64,000 nt of DNA from Halostagnicola sp. A-GB9-2 (GCF_030068615.1 NZ_JASJOC010000006.1:62001-126000); one strand, 5' to 3'; counted from the first letter of the stretch, positions 1-9,425 are shown. Numbers and translations: made by a program. Notes: generated by a model not told the origin, from the letters alone.

Positions 1-799
1 AGTTCCGACGATGGAGGAGTATCGCACCGAGAATAAAGCCGATAAAAAACCCGAGCGCGTGGCCCTGAATGGCGACGTTCGCCCACGACGGAGCCATCGC
101 AGGGCTCGGTTCCGCGATATACACGCCGACCGGAGTCAATAGCGCCCGATACGTCGTCAACAGGATGGTTTGGCCGCCGAGTATCGCCACAATCGTGTGA
201 ATTGGGTATCGAACGATCGCAAAGCCAGCAAACGCGAAGACGATGCCGGAGAAGCCGATCACCGGACCGAGCGCAAACAGGCTCGTGACGAGTCCGATCG
301 CGACGACTGCCAGCGGAAAGATGACGAACGCCCGAATCCGTGGATTCGTCCACATCGACGCTATCGAGCGCTCTTCACGCCAGTTCGGATGCTTATCTCG
401 CTCGTTTGAGTACTCGTCTCGTCCGTTCGGGTAGTGACCCCACGCGTACTCAGCGATCGGTGCGACGACGAGCGCTCCGAAGAAGTTACTCAGAAGGTGC
501 CCCGAACTCGCGTGGGTAAACGATGCAGAGGCCATTCCGAGCGGGTAGTAGTACGACCACGCTCGATAGGGGATCGACACCGGATCGCTGAAATCGGAGA
601 TTCCGTCCTGTACGAAGAGATACACGGCGAGGACGAACGCGAGAACGATGACGGTTCCCCACGGAACGCCGAGAACGAATCGGGAACGAAGCACATCTCG
701 CCATCGCCGTTCGGGTTCGTGCACCCACCTGATGGCCACAATCGATACGATGATCGTCGCTGCGAGGATGAGTCCCAGCACGACCCCGATCGGATCCAT
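1..799 (-). CDS. Rhomboid family intramembrane serine protease, C-terminus cut by window edge
   Basis: The reverse strand is open from an ATG at 799 to the window edge, giving about 266 residues without a stop. The protein has several hydrophobic segments. Rhomboid signatures are in order: FTHASSGHLLSNF near residues 95-106, a GFSG motif with the presumed catalytic serine near residue 184, and GHALGFFIG with the presumed catalytic histidine near residue 247. By family knowledge it would cleave transmembrane substrates within the membrane. A charged cytoplasmic-type loop of about 35 residues (roughly 121-155) splits the core. The start follows a purine-rich stretch (GGGAGGG), and a TATA-like element lies further upstream near 806-812. 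The last transmembrane helix and tail lie outside the window. Confidence 0.85.
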   Translation of the reverse strand, partial: MDPIGVVLGLILAATIIVSIVAIRWVHEPERRWRDVLRSRFVLGVPWGTVIVLAFVLAVYLFVQDGISDFSDPVSIPYRAWSYYYPLGMASASFTHASSGHLLSNFFGALVVAPIAEYAWGHYPNGRDEYSNERDKHPNWREERSIASMWTNPRIRAFVIFPLAVVAIGLVTSLFALGPVIGFSGIVFAFAGFAIVRYPIHTIVAILGGQTILLTTYRALLTPVGVYIAEPSPAMAPSWANVAIQGHALGFFIGFILGAILLHRRN

Positions 800-925
800 A
801 TCCCTCCCGTTCGAGCGAAGCAGTATAGGGGTTTATCTTCGCGCGCTCGTCGAACAGCAGGTACCCCAAACTGGACGAACGGCGTCTTCGAAAGGTACAA
901 GCACGTGACGCTCGGATGAAATCGT

Positions 926-1210
926 ATGGAATTGCGGGTCACCGAACGCACGGAGACCGAGCTTTCGATCGAGATCGGTGGAGAGGATCACACGTTCATG
1001 AACGTGCTCAAAGGCACACTCCTCGAGCACGAGGATATCGCCGCGGCAACCTACGACGTGAACCCGGAACAGTCGGGTGGACAGACCGAACCTATCCTGA
1101 CGATCAAGACCGAACCGGGCGTCGACCCGATCGACGCGCTCGAGGAGGGTGCAGGAAACATTCGCGATAAAACGACGGCGTTTCGCAACGCGTTCGAAGC
1201 GGCAGTCTAA
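926..1210 (+). CDS. rpoL: DNA-directed RNA polymerase subunit L (Rpo11)
   Basis: This 94-residue protein matches the archaeal RNA polymerase subunit Rpo11, the partner of Rpo3 in the assembly platform of the enzyme. It starts MELRV and carries the typical [15 protein letters not shown] region, where the family forms the alpha-like dimerisation helix, followed by a PEQSGG loop and a C-terminal helical tail. Length is normal for the family. The ATG at 926 fits the conserved N-terminus exactly. It is transcribed away from the rhomboid gene and converges with the next gene. Confidence 0.95.
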   Translation: MELRVTERTETELSIEIGGEDHTFMNVLKGTLLEHEDIAAATYDVNPEQSGGQTEPILTIKTEPGVDPIDALEEGAGNIRDKTTAFRNAFEAAV

Positions 1211-1337
1211 TTCTGGTTCGATGATGTGCGGTCGATCCCACTATCGTTGAGAGCCATAGTGCTCGAGAATCAAGACGATACAGGTTGGGAGATGACCGTT
1301 GAGTACGACGCATCGTAATCACAACGTGATATCCGTC

Positions 1338-2186
1338 TCAGCACGCGGTGTATAGGACGAGTATCGATCCGTCGGGTCCAACGTGGATATCGATTCCTTC
1401 CGCGTCGAACTCCGGCCGTTCGATGTCCTGTGTCTCCATCCTCTCGAGTAGTTCGTCCGCAACGTCGTCCGCGAGTTCGCTTTCGGTTTCGTACTCCTCA
1501 ATCGAGGAGTCGGCCAGAAGCTGGTAGCCCCGTGGCTCCTGTTCGCAGGTGAGATCGAACTCCGCTGGATTCGCGCGTTCGCCGCCGTCATCGTCAGTGT
1601 ACGCATCGACAACGAGGCGTTGGTTTTCGGCGGTCGCGAACTCCTCGAGACCGTCATTGTACGCGAGCGGTTCGTCAAGTTCATCCCCGCCGTCGGTTTC
1701 CGCTTCGCCGGTCGCCTCCTGTTCGGCAGTGAGTCTTTCGTGGACTACCAGCGCCGTTTCCTCGAGGTTGATTCCCTCCGCTTCGGTATCCTCGCCGGGA
1801 AGGTCAGTCCCGACTCCCGGTAGAACCGATAACGGGACGATGCCGGTCGCGAATAAGGCGACGACGAGCGCGATCACGACAATGACCGGCGAGTACGGTT
1901 TCGCAACTTCGAGCCATCCGGGAACCTCGAGATCGTTGTCGACATCCTCGAAGGTCTGTCTGGTTTTCTCGAGCGTGTGGTTTCCACAGCGGGCACAGGG
2001 TGGCGAGTTCCGCATGTGCTCTCGCCCGCAGTTCGTACAGGCCCAGACGTAGGTCGGTGCCGTCTCGACCGTGCCGTCGTCCGCCTCGGCGTCCTCGACT
2101 CGAACGAACGAGTTGTAGCCGCAGCTATCACACGGGGGATCGTTCGACTCGTGTGGTTCGTCGCACCACGCACACCGCCACGTCAC
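1338..2186 (-). CDS. Membrane-anchored zinc-ribbon protein with divergent CAP-like domain
   Basis: The product has 282 residues. Two zinc-ribbon-like modules occupy the N-terminus, with cysteine pairs at residues 5/8 and 19/22 and again at 50/53 and 64/67. One hydrophobic segment follows at about 101-123. The C-terminal 150 residues (VVHERLTAEQ, then LAYNDGLEEFAT, and a tail ending GPDGSILVLYTAC) look like a divergent CAP (SCP/PR1) domain, probably outside the cell. I chose the GTG at 2186 because it places the first CxxC pair directly at the N-terminus; the reading frame stays open upstream, but that part has no family-like sequence. The CAP assignment is by eye and moderate. Function unknown; a zinc-ribbon sensor linked to an exported domain is one reading. 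Confidence 0.7.
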   Translation of the reverse strand: MTWRCAWCDEPHESNDPPCDSCGYNSFVRVEDAEADDGTVETAPTYVWACTNCGREHMRNSPPCARCGNHTLEKTRQTFEDVDNDLEVPGWLEVAKPYSPVIVVIALVVALFATGIVPLSVLPGVGTDLPGEDTEAEGINLEETALVVHERLTAEQEATGEAETDGGDELDEPLAYNDGLEEFATAENQRLVVDAYTDDDGGERANPAEFDLTCEQEPRGYQLLADSSIEEYETESELADDVADELLERMETQDIERPEFDAEGIDIHVGPDGSILVLYTAC

Positions 2187-2361
2187 TGTTAGTAGCGGTT
2201 GACCGCGCGTGCATAAGGATACTGAATCGCATTCCGTCCTCGAGATTTGACTCGTGTGCGCGGACTCGAGATCGATCCGTAAACGCAGGCTCGAGAAGAG
2301 AGGCCGAACACTGAGAGGGCAAACAGGAGGTGATTGAACGCCGACGGAACGCAGTATTCGC

Positions 2362-3174
2362 TCACTGGCGAACTGGAACGTCTCGCTCTGCCAACTGGTC
2401 TTTAACCTCGGCGACTGAGTACTCGTCGAAGTGAAAGATCGAGGCTGCGAGTCCGGCGTCGGCATCGGCTTCGGTGAATACTTCGTGCATATGTTCGGGG
2501 CCGCCACAACCCGACGAGGCGATAACTGGCGTATCGACCGCCTCACAGACCGCCGTCGTGAGCGGAATATCGTAGCCGTCTTTCGTCCCGTCCCGGTCGA
2601 TCGAGTTGACGAACAGTTCGCCCGCGCCTCGAGACTCGACCTCGCGGGCCCATTCGATCACGTCGACGCCGGTTCCCTCTCGGCCGCCCTTTTTGGTACA
2701 CTCAAACCAGCACGACTCCCCGTCGATTTCGACGTAGTTCTCGCCATCTTCGTCGTAGCGACGGCGTGCGTCGACGCTGATTACGATGCACTGACTACCG
2801 AAGGCGCGGGCTCCCTCGTTGACGAGTTCAGGCCGCTCGAGTGCGCCGGTGGTGATTGAGACCTTGTCGGCTCCCGCGCGCAGTGTCTCCTTGATATCCT
2901 CGGTGGTCCGGATTCCACCGCCGACTGTCAACGGGATGAACACCTCGTCGGCGACGCGAGAGACCACGTCGAGCATGGTCTCTCGCCCCTCTGCGGAGGC
3001 GGTGATGTCGAGAAAGACGAACTCGTCGGCACCGGCCTCGTTGTACGCTTTGGCCATTTCGACCGGGTCACCGGTGTATTTCAGGTCCTCGAAGTGGACG
3101 CCGGTGTAGACGGCGGGATTTCCCTCGTCGTCGAGGTCGACGTCGATACAGGGAATGATTCGTTTCGTGAGCAT
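2362..3174 (-). CDS. hisF: Imidazole glycerol phosphate synthase subunit HisF
   Basis: HisF is the cyclase subunit that, with the HisH glutaminase, converts PRFAR and ammonia to imidazole glycerol phosphate and AICAR in histidine synthesis. The 270-residue product starts [13 protein letters not shown] and has the family's two catalytic aspartates at residue 11 and at about 135 (ISVDARR). The phosphate-binding TVGGGIRT motif and the late ASSGCGG loop are also present, completing the TIM barrel. The ATG at 3174 is chosen because the conserved N-terminal strand begins there; the open frame continues upstream only as non-homologous sequence. No other his gene is in the window, and the aminotransferase at 39859 is not convincingly HisC. 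Confidence 0.96.
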   Translation of the reverse strand: MLTKRIIPCIDVDLDDEGNPAVYTGVHFEDLKYTGDPVEMAKAYNEAGADEFVFLDITASAEGRETMLDVVSRVADEVFIPLTVGGGIRTTEDIKETLRAGADKVSITTGALERPELVNEGARAFGSQCIVISVDARRRYDEDGENYVEIDGESCWFECTKKGGREGTGVDVIEWAREVESRGAGELFVNSIDRDGTKDGYDIPLTTAVCEAVDTPVIASSGCGGPEHMHEVFTEADADAGLAASIFHFDEYSVAEVKDQLAERDVPVRQ

Positions 3175-3321
3175 ACCGTCGTGTTGGGGCGACCGGCGTT
3201 TGATGGTTTCGACCACGACATGGTCTTGGCCCATTCGAGGCGTCCTCCGAACGGCTCGTCCAACAGCCCGGTTCTCGAGCACGTAGGAGGTCTTAAGTGA
3301 TCGAAACCGAAAGCACTCGGT

Positions 3322-3504
3322 ATGGCAGACGACAGCGAACCCACAGTGGACGATGATTCGGGAGCAGACATCGGTCACGATCTCGAGGCAGACCGAACGA
3401 CCGCGCCGATGAGTGACTTTTCGCTCAAAAACGTCGGCATCGGCGCAATCGTTCTGGCCGTCGGACTGGCGATCAGTTACGCCCTTCCACTCCTAGCCGC
3501 CTGA
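3322..3504 (+). CDS. Small single-pass membrane protein, hypothetical
   Basis: This 60-residue protein has an acidic, His/Asp-rich N-terminal half and one hydrophobic helix at about residues 37-58 ([20 protein letters not shown]). A TTAAG promoter element at about 3293-3297 sits close to 27 bases before the ATG, so the mRNA is probably leaderless. It is divergent from hisF. Haloarchaeal genomes carry many similar short acidic proteins with one helix and no known function; I do not assign one. Confidence 0.7.
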   Translation: MADDSEPTVDDDSGADIGHDLEADRTTAPMSDFSLKNVGIGAIVLAVGLAISYALPLLAA

Positions 3505-3525
3505 AGAGAAGAAATCGAACCGCGA

Positions 3526-3747
3526 TTAGAAGACGTACTCGTCGTCGTGGCCCATCATTCCGTCGTCTTCGAGGCCACCGCCGCCCGTTTCGTCTTCGTC
3601 CATCGGTCCGCTCGTTTTGTAGGCCTTGATACCTGTCGATAGGAGGTCTTCGATCGCTTCCTCACGGTTGACGAACTCACCGCGCTCGACCATTTGCGCG
3701 ATTTGCATCTCGAGGTGTTCTGGGATAGTGATCTCTACTTTCGGCAT
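3526..3747 (-). CDS. Ribbon-helix-helix (CopG/Arc-type) DNA-binding protein
   Basis: The 73-residue product begins MPKVEITIPEHLEMQIAQM, which is a beta strand followed by helix 1 of a ribbon-helix-helix fold. Helix 2 follows in FVNREEAIEDLLSTGI. The rest is a Gly- and Asp-rich acidic tail. Such proteins bind DNA as dimers through the N-terminal strand. No toxin gene sits beside it, so an orphan regulator is more likely than an antitoxin. A CTAAATAC TATA-like element lies about 30 bases upstream of the ATG, which suggests a leaderless transcript. Target genes are unknown. Confidence 0.8.
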   Translation of the reverse strand: MPKVEITIPEHLEMQIAQMVERGEFVNREEAIEDLLSTGIKAYKTSGPMDEDETGGGGLEDDGMMGHDDEYVF

Positions 3748-3955
3748 CTGACTCGCGTTTCGGCAAGGGGGTATTTAGATTTGACGGGGATTGTGCACAC
3801 CTGGGAACGCTGGGGCGAAACGAACGATCGGCAGTAACAGGACGAAATCGACTCAGCTGGCCCGAGCGTCACAGTTCGACGGCAGAAAGATCGAAACGAG
3901 GGGATCGCCCTCGAGCAATCGGTAGCCGTCGTGGATACGAATCGTTGTTCCCGAA

Positions 3956-4255
3956 CTACTTGTTGCCCATCATCGAATCGATGGTGTTCTTGATGGTCGA
4001 ACCGGGCTGGGTGATCATCTCGAGTTGCTGGCGCATTTTTCGCTGGTTGAAGTAGCTCGCGAACGCGAGAATCGTCGGCGGCCAGAGGCCGACGAAGAGA
4101 CCGCGCTGGCGGTCACCGCGGATGAAAAAGTAGTACCACGACAGCCCGACCGACGCGGCCGATGCTAACAGTGCGGGCCCGAGTGCCTGTTCGCCGACTT
4201 CCTGTGCTTGCTCTCCGGAAACGCCTTCCGTTCCCATCTCTTGTTTTGAAGCCAT
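3956..4255 (-). CDS. Small membrane protein, hypothetical
   Basis: The product has 99 residues. Its N-terminus is polar (QEMGTEGVSGEQAQEV), followed by two short hydrophobic stretches at about 27-46 (LGPALLASAASVGLSWYYFF) and 54-68 (GLFVGLWPPTILAFA) with an RGDRQR turn between. The tail is amphipathic and may lie on the membrane. A promoter-like AATTAGTAC element lies about 30 bases upstream. I do not recognise a family with known function. Confidence 0.65.
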   Translation of the reverse strand: MASKQEMGTEGVSGEQAQEVGEQALGPALLASAASVGLSWYYFFIRGDRQRGLFVGLWPPTILAFASYFNQRKMRQQLEMITQPGSTIKNTIDSMMGNK

Positions 4256-4654
4256 GCATCAACACGGTCGACGAGACCGTACTAATTCGTGGCGAGGGTT
4301 CCGAACGGTACCACCAAATTGAACGCCTGAGAGACTGTTTCAGGTGGGTTTCGAGGGATCCGCCGTCCGTTGAATTCGACATTTATTCGCTGTTCGTCGA
4401 CGGGGCCTCTGGTGGGAACGGGCGTTCAAACTAAATCGCGAACGGATCGTCGCCATCTGCCGTCGATTTCGCCCCTCTGATACTGTTGGCTATAAATCCT
4501 TTACAATTCTGTCGCCTCGGGGGCGAGACTATTCACACGGTTACAGCCGCAGCATGACTCCACGCTGTCTCCCCGCCGACCTCGAGATTCCCGAGCGCTG
4601 TGTAACGGCTCGCTCAAGCGGTACATCTACCTGTATAGGCCCCAACGGTCGGAC
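4256..4654. other. Intergenic region, about 400 bases, no gene seen
   Basis: This stretch separates two divergent genes. I find no reading frame with haloarchaeal codon pattern and no recognisable RNA. It holds the promoter of the leftward small membrane gene near 4278-4288. A good TATAAAT element on the forward strand near 4492-4498 lies too far upstream to serve a leaderless start at 4655. A second TATA-like element at about 4633-4638 lies closer to that gene. Confidence 0.5.
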
Positions 4655-5245
4655 ATGAAAGACGTCACCGACTGCTACGAGGAGTTTGGGGACGAACGGC
4701 TTCCGCCGGGACAGCGCGAAACGACCGAGTTTCCGGTCCTTTCCAAGAGCGGAACGCCGCCGTTCGACCCGGAATCCTGGCAGTTTACCGTTACGGGTGC
4801 AGTCGAGGAAGAACGCTCGTTTTCCTGGGCGGAGTTTCGGAACCTACCCGCCGAAACCCAGCGCCAGGATTTTCACTGCGTGACCGGCTGGAGCACGTTC
4901 GATCGCGAGTTCACGGGCGTTTCGTTCCCCGAACTCGCCGATCTGGCGGGCGTTCGGGACGACGCCGTCCACGTCATGTTCTCTGCGATGGACGACTACA
5001 CGACGGACCTGCCTCTCGAGGAGTGCATGCGTGAAGACGTGCTGTTCACGTGGGAACTCGACGGCGAGGAGTTACCCCGAGACCACGGTGGACCACTTCG
5101 CGTCGTGACGCCGCACAAGTACGCCTACAAAGGAGCGAAATGGGTCGACGGCGTCGAGTTTTTAACCGAATCCGAACTCGGCTACTGGGAGCGCCGTGGT
5201 TACTCCGAGACGGCGAATCCGTGGCGTGAGGAACGATATAGTTAG
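4655..5245 (+). CDS. Sulfite-oxidase-like molybdopterin oxidoreductase
   Basis: The 196-residue protein is a compact member of the sulfite oxidase fold family (Moco-binding domain only). Visible landmarks are the GTPPFDPESWQFTVTG start of the domain, DFHCVTGWSTFD with the presumed molybdenum-ligating cysteine at residue 75, GGPLRVVTPHKYAYKGAKW, and a C-terminal GYWERRGYSETANPW. No signal peptide or Tat motif is visible, so it is probably cytoplasmic, unlike periplasmic MsrP. No heme or dimerisation domain is present. The substrate cannot be read from the sequence. The promoter of menF overlaps its 3' end. Confidence 0.88.
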   Translation: MKDVTDCYEEFGDERLPPGQRETTEFPVLSKSGTPPFDPESWQFTVTGAVEEERSFSWAEFRNLPAETQRQDFHCVTGWSTFDREFTGVSFPELADLAGVRDDAVHVMFSAMDDYTTDLPLEECMREDVLFTWELDGEELPRDHGGPLRVVTPHKYAYKGAKWVDGVEFLTESELGYWERRGYSETANPWREERYS

Positions 5246-5277
5246 GCTGAAGGCACGCCGGTCCCGAGGAATGGTCG

Positions 5278-6615
5278 ATGGAGCGACCGTCGGGTGGACG
5301 GGAGGTGGCAGGAACGCTCGCACGAGACGTCCCCGAGTATCACAGTTGCAGTTGCGAACTCGAGGGCGTCTCCTTCGGGGCCGTAGTCGACAGCAACGAC
5401 GAGCCACGCATCCAGTGGGCGACCCCCGACGGACTCGAAATCGCTGGGACCGGCGTTGCGACGCGATTTCGGGCGAACGGACCGGGAAGATTCGACGCGC
5501 TTCGGTCCGAGGCGAGACGAACGTTCGATCGGCTCGAGTATGACGGCCCGGCAGTCGCTCGACCGCGGGCGTTCGGCGGCGTGGCGTTTCACGACGGTCA
5601 CGAGCCGGACGGACCGTGGGACGGATTCGAGGCGGCTTCGTTCGTCCTTCCCACGGTTCAGGCCACGCGAAGGAATGGCGGCGTCTGGCTCACGGCAACC
5701 GCGACGGACGAAGACGAAGCGACAGACCGACTCGAGCGGTGGAGACAGCGCCTCGAAGAGTTGCCTTCGATGCGCCCGAGCGGTAGCGGCCCCGGCGTCG
5801 ACGGGACCAGCAGGTCGACGACGTCGGACGAGTGGACCGAACAGGTCGAAACCGCCCTCGAACGCATCGAACGGGGCGAACTCACCAAAGTCGTCCTCGC
5901 ACAATCGCTGACGGCGACGCTCGACGGGCCCGTCGATGTTCCGGCAACCCTCGAGCGATTGCGCAGGAAGTACCCGAACTGCTATCGGTTTTTGGTCGGC
6001 CACGAAACGGGCGGGACGTTTTTCGGCGCACCGCCCGAGCGACTCGTCTCCAAACGTGGCCGGACGGTCGAAACGGAGGCGCTCGCCGGGTCGGTTCCGC
6101 GGGGGGAGAGCCTCGAATCCGACAGCGAGTTTGCAGCGACACTACGCAACAGCGAGAAGGTACAGCGCGAACACGGTCTCGTCGTCGAGGCGATTCGAGA
6201 TCAGCTCGACCCGCTGGCGGAATCGGTGACCGTTTCCGAGCAGACGATCAGACAGCTGGCGACAATACAACACCTCCAGACGCCGATTTCGGCGACGCTC
6301 AGCGATGATTGTCACGTTCTCGACATCGTGGAAGCGCTTCACCCGACCCCCGCGGTCGGCGGCGTCCCGCCGACGAACGCCTGGGAGACGATTCGATCGA
6401 CCGAGGCGTTCGATCGCGGTTGGTACGCCGCTCCGATCGGCTGGTTCGACGGGAACGGCGACGGCGAGTTCGCCGTCGGCCTTCGATCCGCGGTCGCGAC
6501 CGACAGCTCAGTTACGCTCTTTGCAGGGAACGGAATCGTCGCGGACAGCGACCCAGCCGAGGAGTGGGACGAGGTCCAACTCAAGTTCAGACCGATCCTC
6601 GACGAACTCCAATGA
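5278..6615 (+). CDS. menF: Isochorismate synthase MenF
   Basis: This 445-residue chorismate-binding enzyme converts chorismate to isochorismate, the first committed step of menaquinone synthesis. The C-terminal half carries the family motifs: LTKVVLAQSL at about 203, ALAGSVPRGE, LQTPISATL, LHPTPAVGGVPP and a late GAGN-like FAGNGIV. The first gene of the men cluster, it is followed at once by menD through an ATGA overlap. A GATATAG element about 40 bases upstream, overlapping the end of the preceding gene, may be its promoter. A salicylate or pobA-type role is unlikely given the neighbours. Confidence 0.94.
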   Translation: MERPSGGREVAGTLARDVPEYHSCSCELEGVSFGAVVDSNDEPRIQWATPDGLEIAGTGVATRFRANGPGRFDALRSEARRTFDRLEYDGPAVARPRAFGGVAFHDGHEPDGPWDGFEAASFVLPTVQATRRNGGVWLTATATDEDEATDRLERWRQRLEELPSMRPSGSGPGVDGTSRSTTSDEWTEQVETALERIERGELTKVVLAQSLTATLDGPVDVPATLERLRRKYPNCYRFLVGHETGGTFFGAPPERLVSKRGRTVETEALAGSVPRGESLESDSEFAATLRNSEKVQREHGLVVEAIRDQLDPLAESVTVSEQTIRQLATIQHLQTPISATLSDDCHVLDIVEALHPTPAVGGVPPTNAWETIRSTEAFDRGWYAAPIGWFDGNGDGEFAVGLRSAVATDSSVTLFAGNGIVADSDPAEEWDEVQLKFRPILDELQ

Positions 6616-8420
6616 CGGACGCACCCAACGAGGCGACGTTGTGGGCCCGAATCATCGTCGAGGAGCTCGCAGCGGGCGGACTCGAGGCGGTCTGTATCGC
6701 GCCGGGGAGCCGTTCGACGCCGCTTACGGTCGCGTTCGTCCAGCACGACGAAATCGAGGTGTTTTCACACCTAGACGAACGCTCGGCGGCGTTTTTCGCA
6801 CTCGGACGAGGTCGACGGACGGGCGAGCCGACTGCGCTCGTCTGTACGTCAGGCACGGCGGCCGCGAACTTTCACCCGGCCGTTATCGAAGCGAATCAGG
6901 CTCGAGTACCGTTGCTCGTCCTCACGGCCGACCGTCCCCCGGAACTGCGCGACAGCGGCGCGAACCAGACGGTGGACCAGGTCAAGCTCTACGGCGATTC
7001 GGTTCGATGGTACGCCGAGCTCCCCGAGCCCAGAGCCCAGCGCCGGCGCGTGCGTTCGCTGCGAACGACGGCGGCTCGAGCGCTCGCGGAGACGCGAGGG
7101 ACGCCTGCGGGACCGGTTCACCTCAACTGTCCGTTCCAGAAACCCCTCGAGCCGACGGAGGCGTCGGAGACGGTACCGAACTCGGTCGAGGACACGGTCG
7201 CTGGCGACGGTCGAAACGGAGCCTTCGTCGAAACTGCGCGGGGACGAATGGGGCCGTCGACCGAAGATTGTCGGACTATCGCACGCCAACTCGAGACGGC
7301 CAACAGACCGCTGATCGTCGCCGGCCCGGCGGATCCCGTCGGATACTCGGGTGGTGATTCACCGGGCGTCGACCCGGTACCCGTCCGACGGCTTTCGCGG
7401 GCCGTCGACGCACCGGTGCTCGCGGATCCGCTCTCCGGGTGCCGGTTCGGATCCCAGTTCCGGGCTTCTGATACCAATTCACCCATTTGTGGTGGCTACG
7501 ACACGTACGTCTCAAAACTACCGACGCCCGACACCGTCTTCCGGTTCGGGGCGTCGCCAACGTCAAAGCCGCTCCGCCAGTACCTGGCAGACAGTTCCGC
7601 TCGACAGTTCCTCGTCGATCCGGCCGGCGAGTGGCGCGAAGCCACGTTCACCGCGACCGATCTGATCGCCGCGGAACCGGAAGCGGTCATCGACGCCGTG
7701 CTGGACGAACTCGAGGTGTCTCGGGGGCGGGAAACGACCGCCGAGGACTGGTTGGAAGAGTTCGAGACCGCAGAGCGAACACACTGGCGAGTTCACGAGC
7801 AGACGATAGCAGACGCGAAGTCGGAAGCGGACCACGGCCCACTCGAGGGGTCGATCCTTTCGGCCGTCTTTTCTGAAGCGCCGGATCCAGCGTCGATTTT
7901 CGTCTCGAACAGTATGCCGATCCGGGACGCGGACCGGTTCGGGAAACCGCGGCCGGCGGAGCTGACGGTGCTCGCGAACCGCGGGGCGAGCGGCATAGAC
8001 GGGATCACGAGCACGGCACTCGGCGTCGGCAGCGCGACGGACGACCCGCTCGTGCTCGTCACCGGCGATCTGGCCTTCTACCACGATTCGAACGGGTTGC
8101 TCGCCGTCGACCGCTGCGACGTCGACGCGACCATCGTCGTACTCGACAACGACGGCGGCGGCATCTTCCACATGCTTCCGATCGAGGAGTTCGATCCCCC
8201 GTTTACCGGCCAGTTCAAAACGCCCCACGGCCTCGAGTTCGACTCGCTGGCGGACTTGTACGACCTCGAGTTCGAGACCGTCGACCCCGCGGCGTTTCCC
8301 GAACGGTACCGAGAGTCGGTTCGAAGCGATGGGACGCAAGTGCTCCACGTCGAGTTCGACGCCGAAGCGAGCCACCAGCGCCGAGAAGCGCTCGCAGAGC
8401 GGGTTCGATCTCGGCTGTAG
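6612..8420 (+). CDS. menD: SEPHCHC synthase MenD
   Basis: MenD is a thiamine-diphosphate enzyme that joins 2-oxoglutarate and isochorismate. The 602-residue product starts MTDAPNEATLWARII and has the CIAPGSRSTPLT substrate-loop motif, TSGTAAANFHPAVIEA, ADRPPELRDSGANQT and, late, the ThDP/Mg region from LVTGDLAFYHDSNGLL to DNDGGGIFHMLP. The ATG at 6612 overlaps the menF stop by four bases (ATGA), implying translational coupling. The open frame extends upstream, but that part is the menF shadow. Confidence 0.95.
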   Translation: MTDAPNEATLWARIIVEELAAGGLEAVCIAPGSRSTPLTVAFVQHDEIEVFSHLDERSAAFFALGRGRRTGEPTALVCTSGTAAANFHPAVIEANQARVPLLVLTADRPPELRDSGANQTVDQVKLYGDSVRWYAELPEPRAQRRRVRSLRTTAARALAETRGTPAGPVHLNCPFQKPLEPTEASETVPNSVEDTVAGDGRNGAFVETARGRMGPSTEDCRTIARQLETANRPLIVAGPADPVGYSGGDSPGVDPVPVRRLSRAVDAPVLADPLSGCRFGSQFRASDTNSPICGGYDTYVSKLPTPDTVFRFGASPTSKPLRQYLADSSARQFLVDPAGEWREATFTATDLIAAEPEAVIDAVLDELEVSRGRETTAEDWLEEFETAERTHWRVHEQTIADAKSEADHGPLEGSILSAVFSEAPDPASIFVSNSMPIRDADRFGKPRPAELTVLANRGASGIDGITSTALGVGSATDDPLVLVTGDLAFYHDSNGLLAVDRCDVDATIVVLDNDGGGIFHMLPIEEFDPPFTGQFKTPHGLEFDSLADLYDLEFETVDPAAFPERYRESVRSDGTQVLHVEFDAEASHQRREALAERVRSRL

Positions 8421-8486
8421 CACGGCGGAATACCGCTTGGCCCCGCGAGCCGAACCTATTTCACCGCCAAGTGCCCAGTTTTGGAC

Positions 8487-9425
8487 ATGGTTTCAGAACA
8501 CTTCGACCCGGAGCGGTGGGAACCGATCGAGGAATTCGACTTTCGCGATCTCACCTACCATCGAGCGGTCGACTCGGGAACCGTCCGCATCGCGTTCGAC
8601 CGCCCCGCCGTTCGCAACGCGTTTCGGCCGGGCACCGTCGACGAACTGTACGACGCGCTCGAGCACGCCAAACGCCAGACCGATGTCGGCTGTATTCTGT
8701 TGACGGGGAACGGCCCTTCGCCCGAAGACGGCGGCTGGGCGTTCTGTTCCGGCGGCGATCAGACTGTTCGCGGTGAAGACGGCTACCAGTACGAGGACGA
8801 CGAGGTGAGTGAGGCGCAACACGCCTCTGATAACGCGAGCGGGCAGAGCCCGCGAGCGCGAGCGTCGGAGCAGGGACGGCTTCACATCCTCGAGGTCCAG
8901 CGACTCATCCGCACTATCCCGAAGGTCGTCGTCTGCGTGGTTCCCGGCTGGGCCGTCGGCGGCGGTCACTCGCTCCACGTCGTCTGTGACCTCACGCTCG
9001 CGAGCGAGGAACACGCGAAGTTCCTCCAGACGGATCCCGATGTGGCGAGCTACGACGCCGGCTTCGGTTCCGCGTATCTCGCGAAACAGATCGGCCAGAA
9101 GAAAGCTCGAGAAGTGTTCTTCCTCGGGAAAACCTACTCCGCCGAGGAGGCCGAAGAGATGGGGATGGTCAACGAAGTCGTTCCCCACGAGGACCTCGAG
9201 GAGACGGCCCTCGAGTGGGGCCAACGGATCAATTCGAAGAGCCCGACGGCGATGCGGATGCTCAAGTACGCGTTCAACATGACCGACGACGGCATGGTCG
9301 GCCAGCAGGTCTTCGCCGGCGAAGCGACGCGGCTCGGATACATGACCGACGAGGCAAAGGAGGGGCGGGACGCGTTCGTCGAGGGGCGAGAGCCGGACTT
9401 TTCGGAGTACCCCTGGCAGTACTAG
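8487..9425 (+). CDS. menB: 1,4-dihydroxy-2-naphthoyl-CoA synthase MenB
   Basis: MenB, a crotonase-fold enzyme, closes the second ring from O-succinylbenzoyl-CoA. The 312-residue product has RIAFDRPAVRNAFRPGTVDE, the oxyanion-hole region FCSGGDQ, VVPGWAVGGGHSLHVVCDL and a C-terminal FSEYPWQY, all typical. I take the ATG at 8487; a TTG two codons earlier is possible. Residues about 107-128 (VSEAQHASDNASGQSPRARA) form a low-similarity insert encoded by two short perfect hairpins (8811-8827 and 8839-8853), placed between the conserved GEDGYQYEDD and GRLHILEVQRLIR. The enzyme should tolerate it because this is a flexible loop in the family. Confidence 0.95.
   Translation: MVSEHFDPERWEPIEEFDFRDLTYHRAVDSGTVRIAFDRPAVRNAFRPGTVDELYDALEHAKRQTDVGCILLTGNGPSPEDGGWAFCSGGDQTVRGEDGYQYEDDEVSEAQHASDNASGQSPRARASEQGRLHILEVQRLIRTIPKVVVCVVPGWAVGGGHSLHVVCDLTLASEEHAKFLQTDPDVASYDAGFGSAYLAKQIGQKKAREVFFLGKTYSAEEAEEMGMVNEVVPHEDLEETALEWGQRINSKSPTAMRMLKYAFNMTDDGMVGQQVFAGEATRLGYMTDEAKEGRDAFVEGREPDFSEYPWQY
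8811..8853. repeat. Two short hairpins inserted in frame within menB
   Basis: The first is GAGGCG-caaca-CGCCTC at 8811-8827 and the second GCGGGC-aga-GCCCGC at 8839-8853. Both are perfect and lie within an Ala/Ser/Arg-rich loop of MenB. The surrounding bases are GCGAG-rich, like several intergenic stretches in this window. They look like an inserted palindromic element that kept the reading frame. Confidence 0.6.

Noticed and set aside
4485-4560. TATAAAT element suggesting a small RNA gene
   Set aside because: No conserved structure or terminator follows, so I left it as part of the intergenic description.
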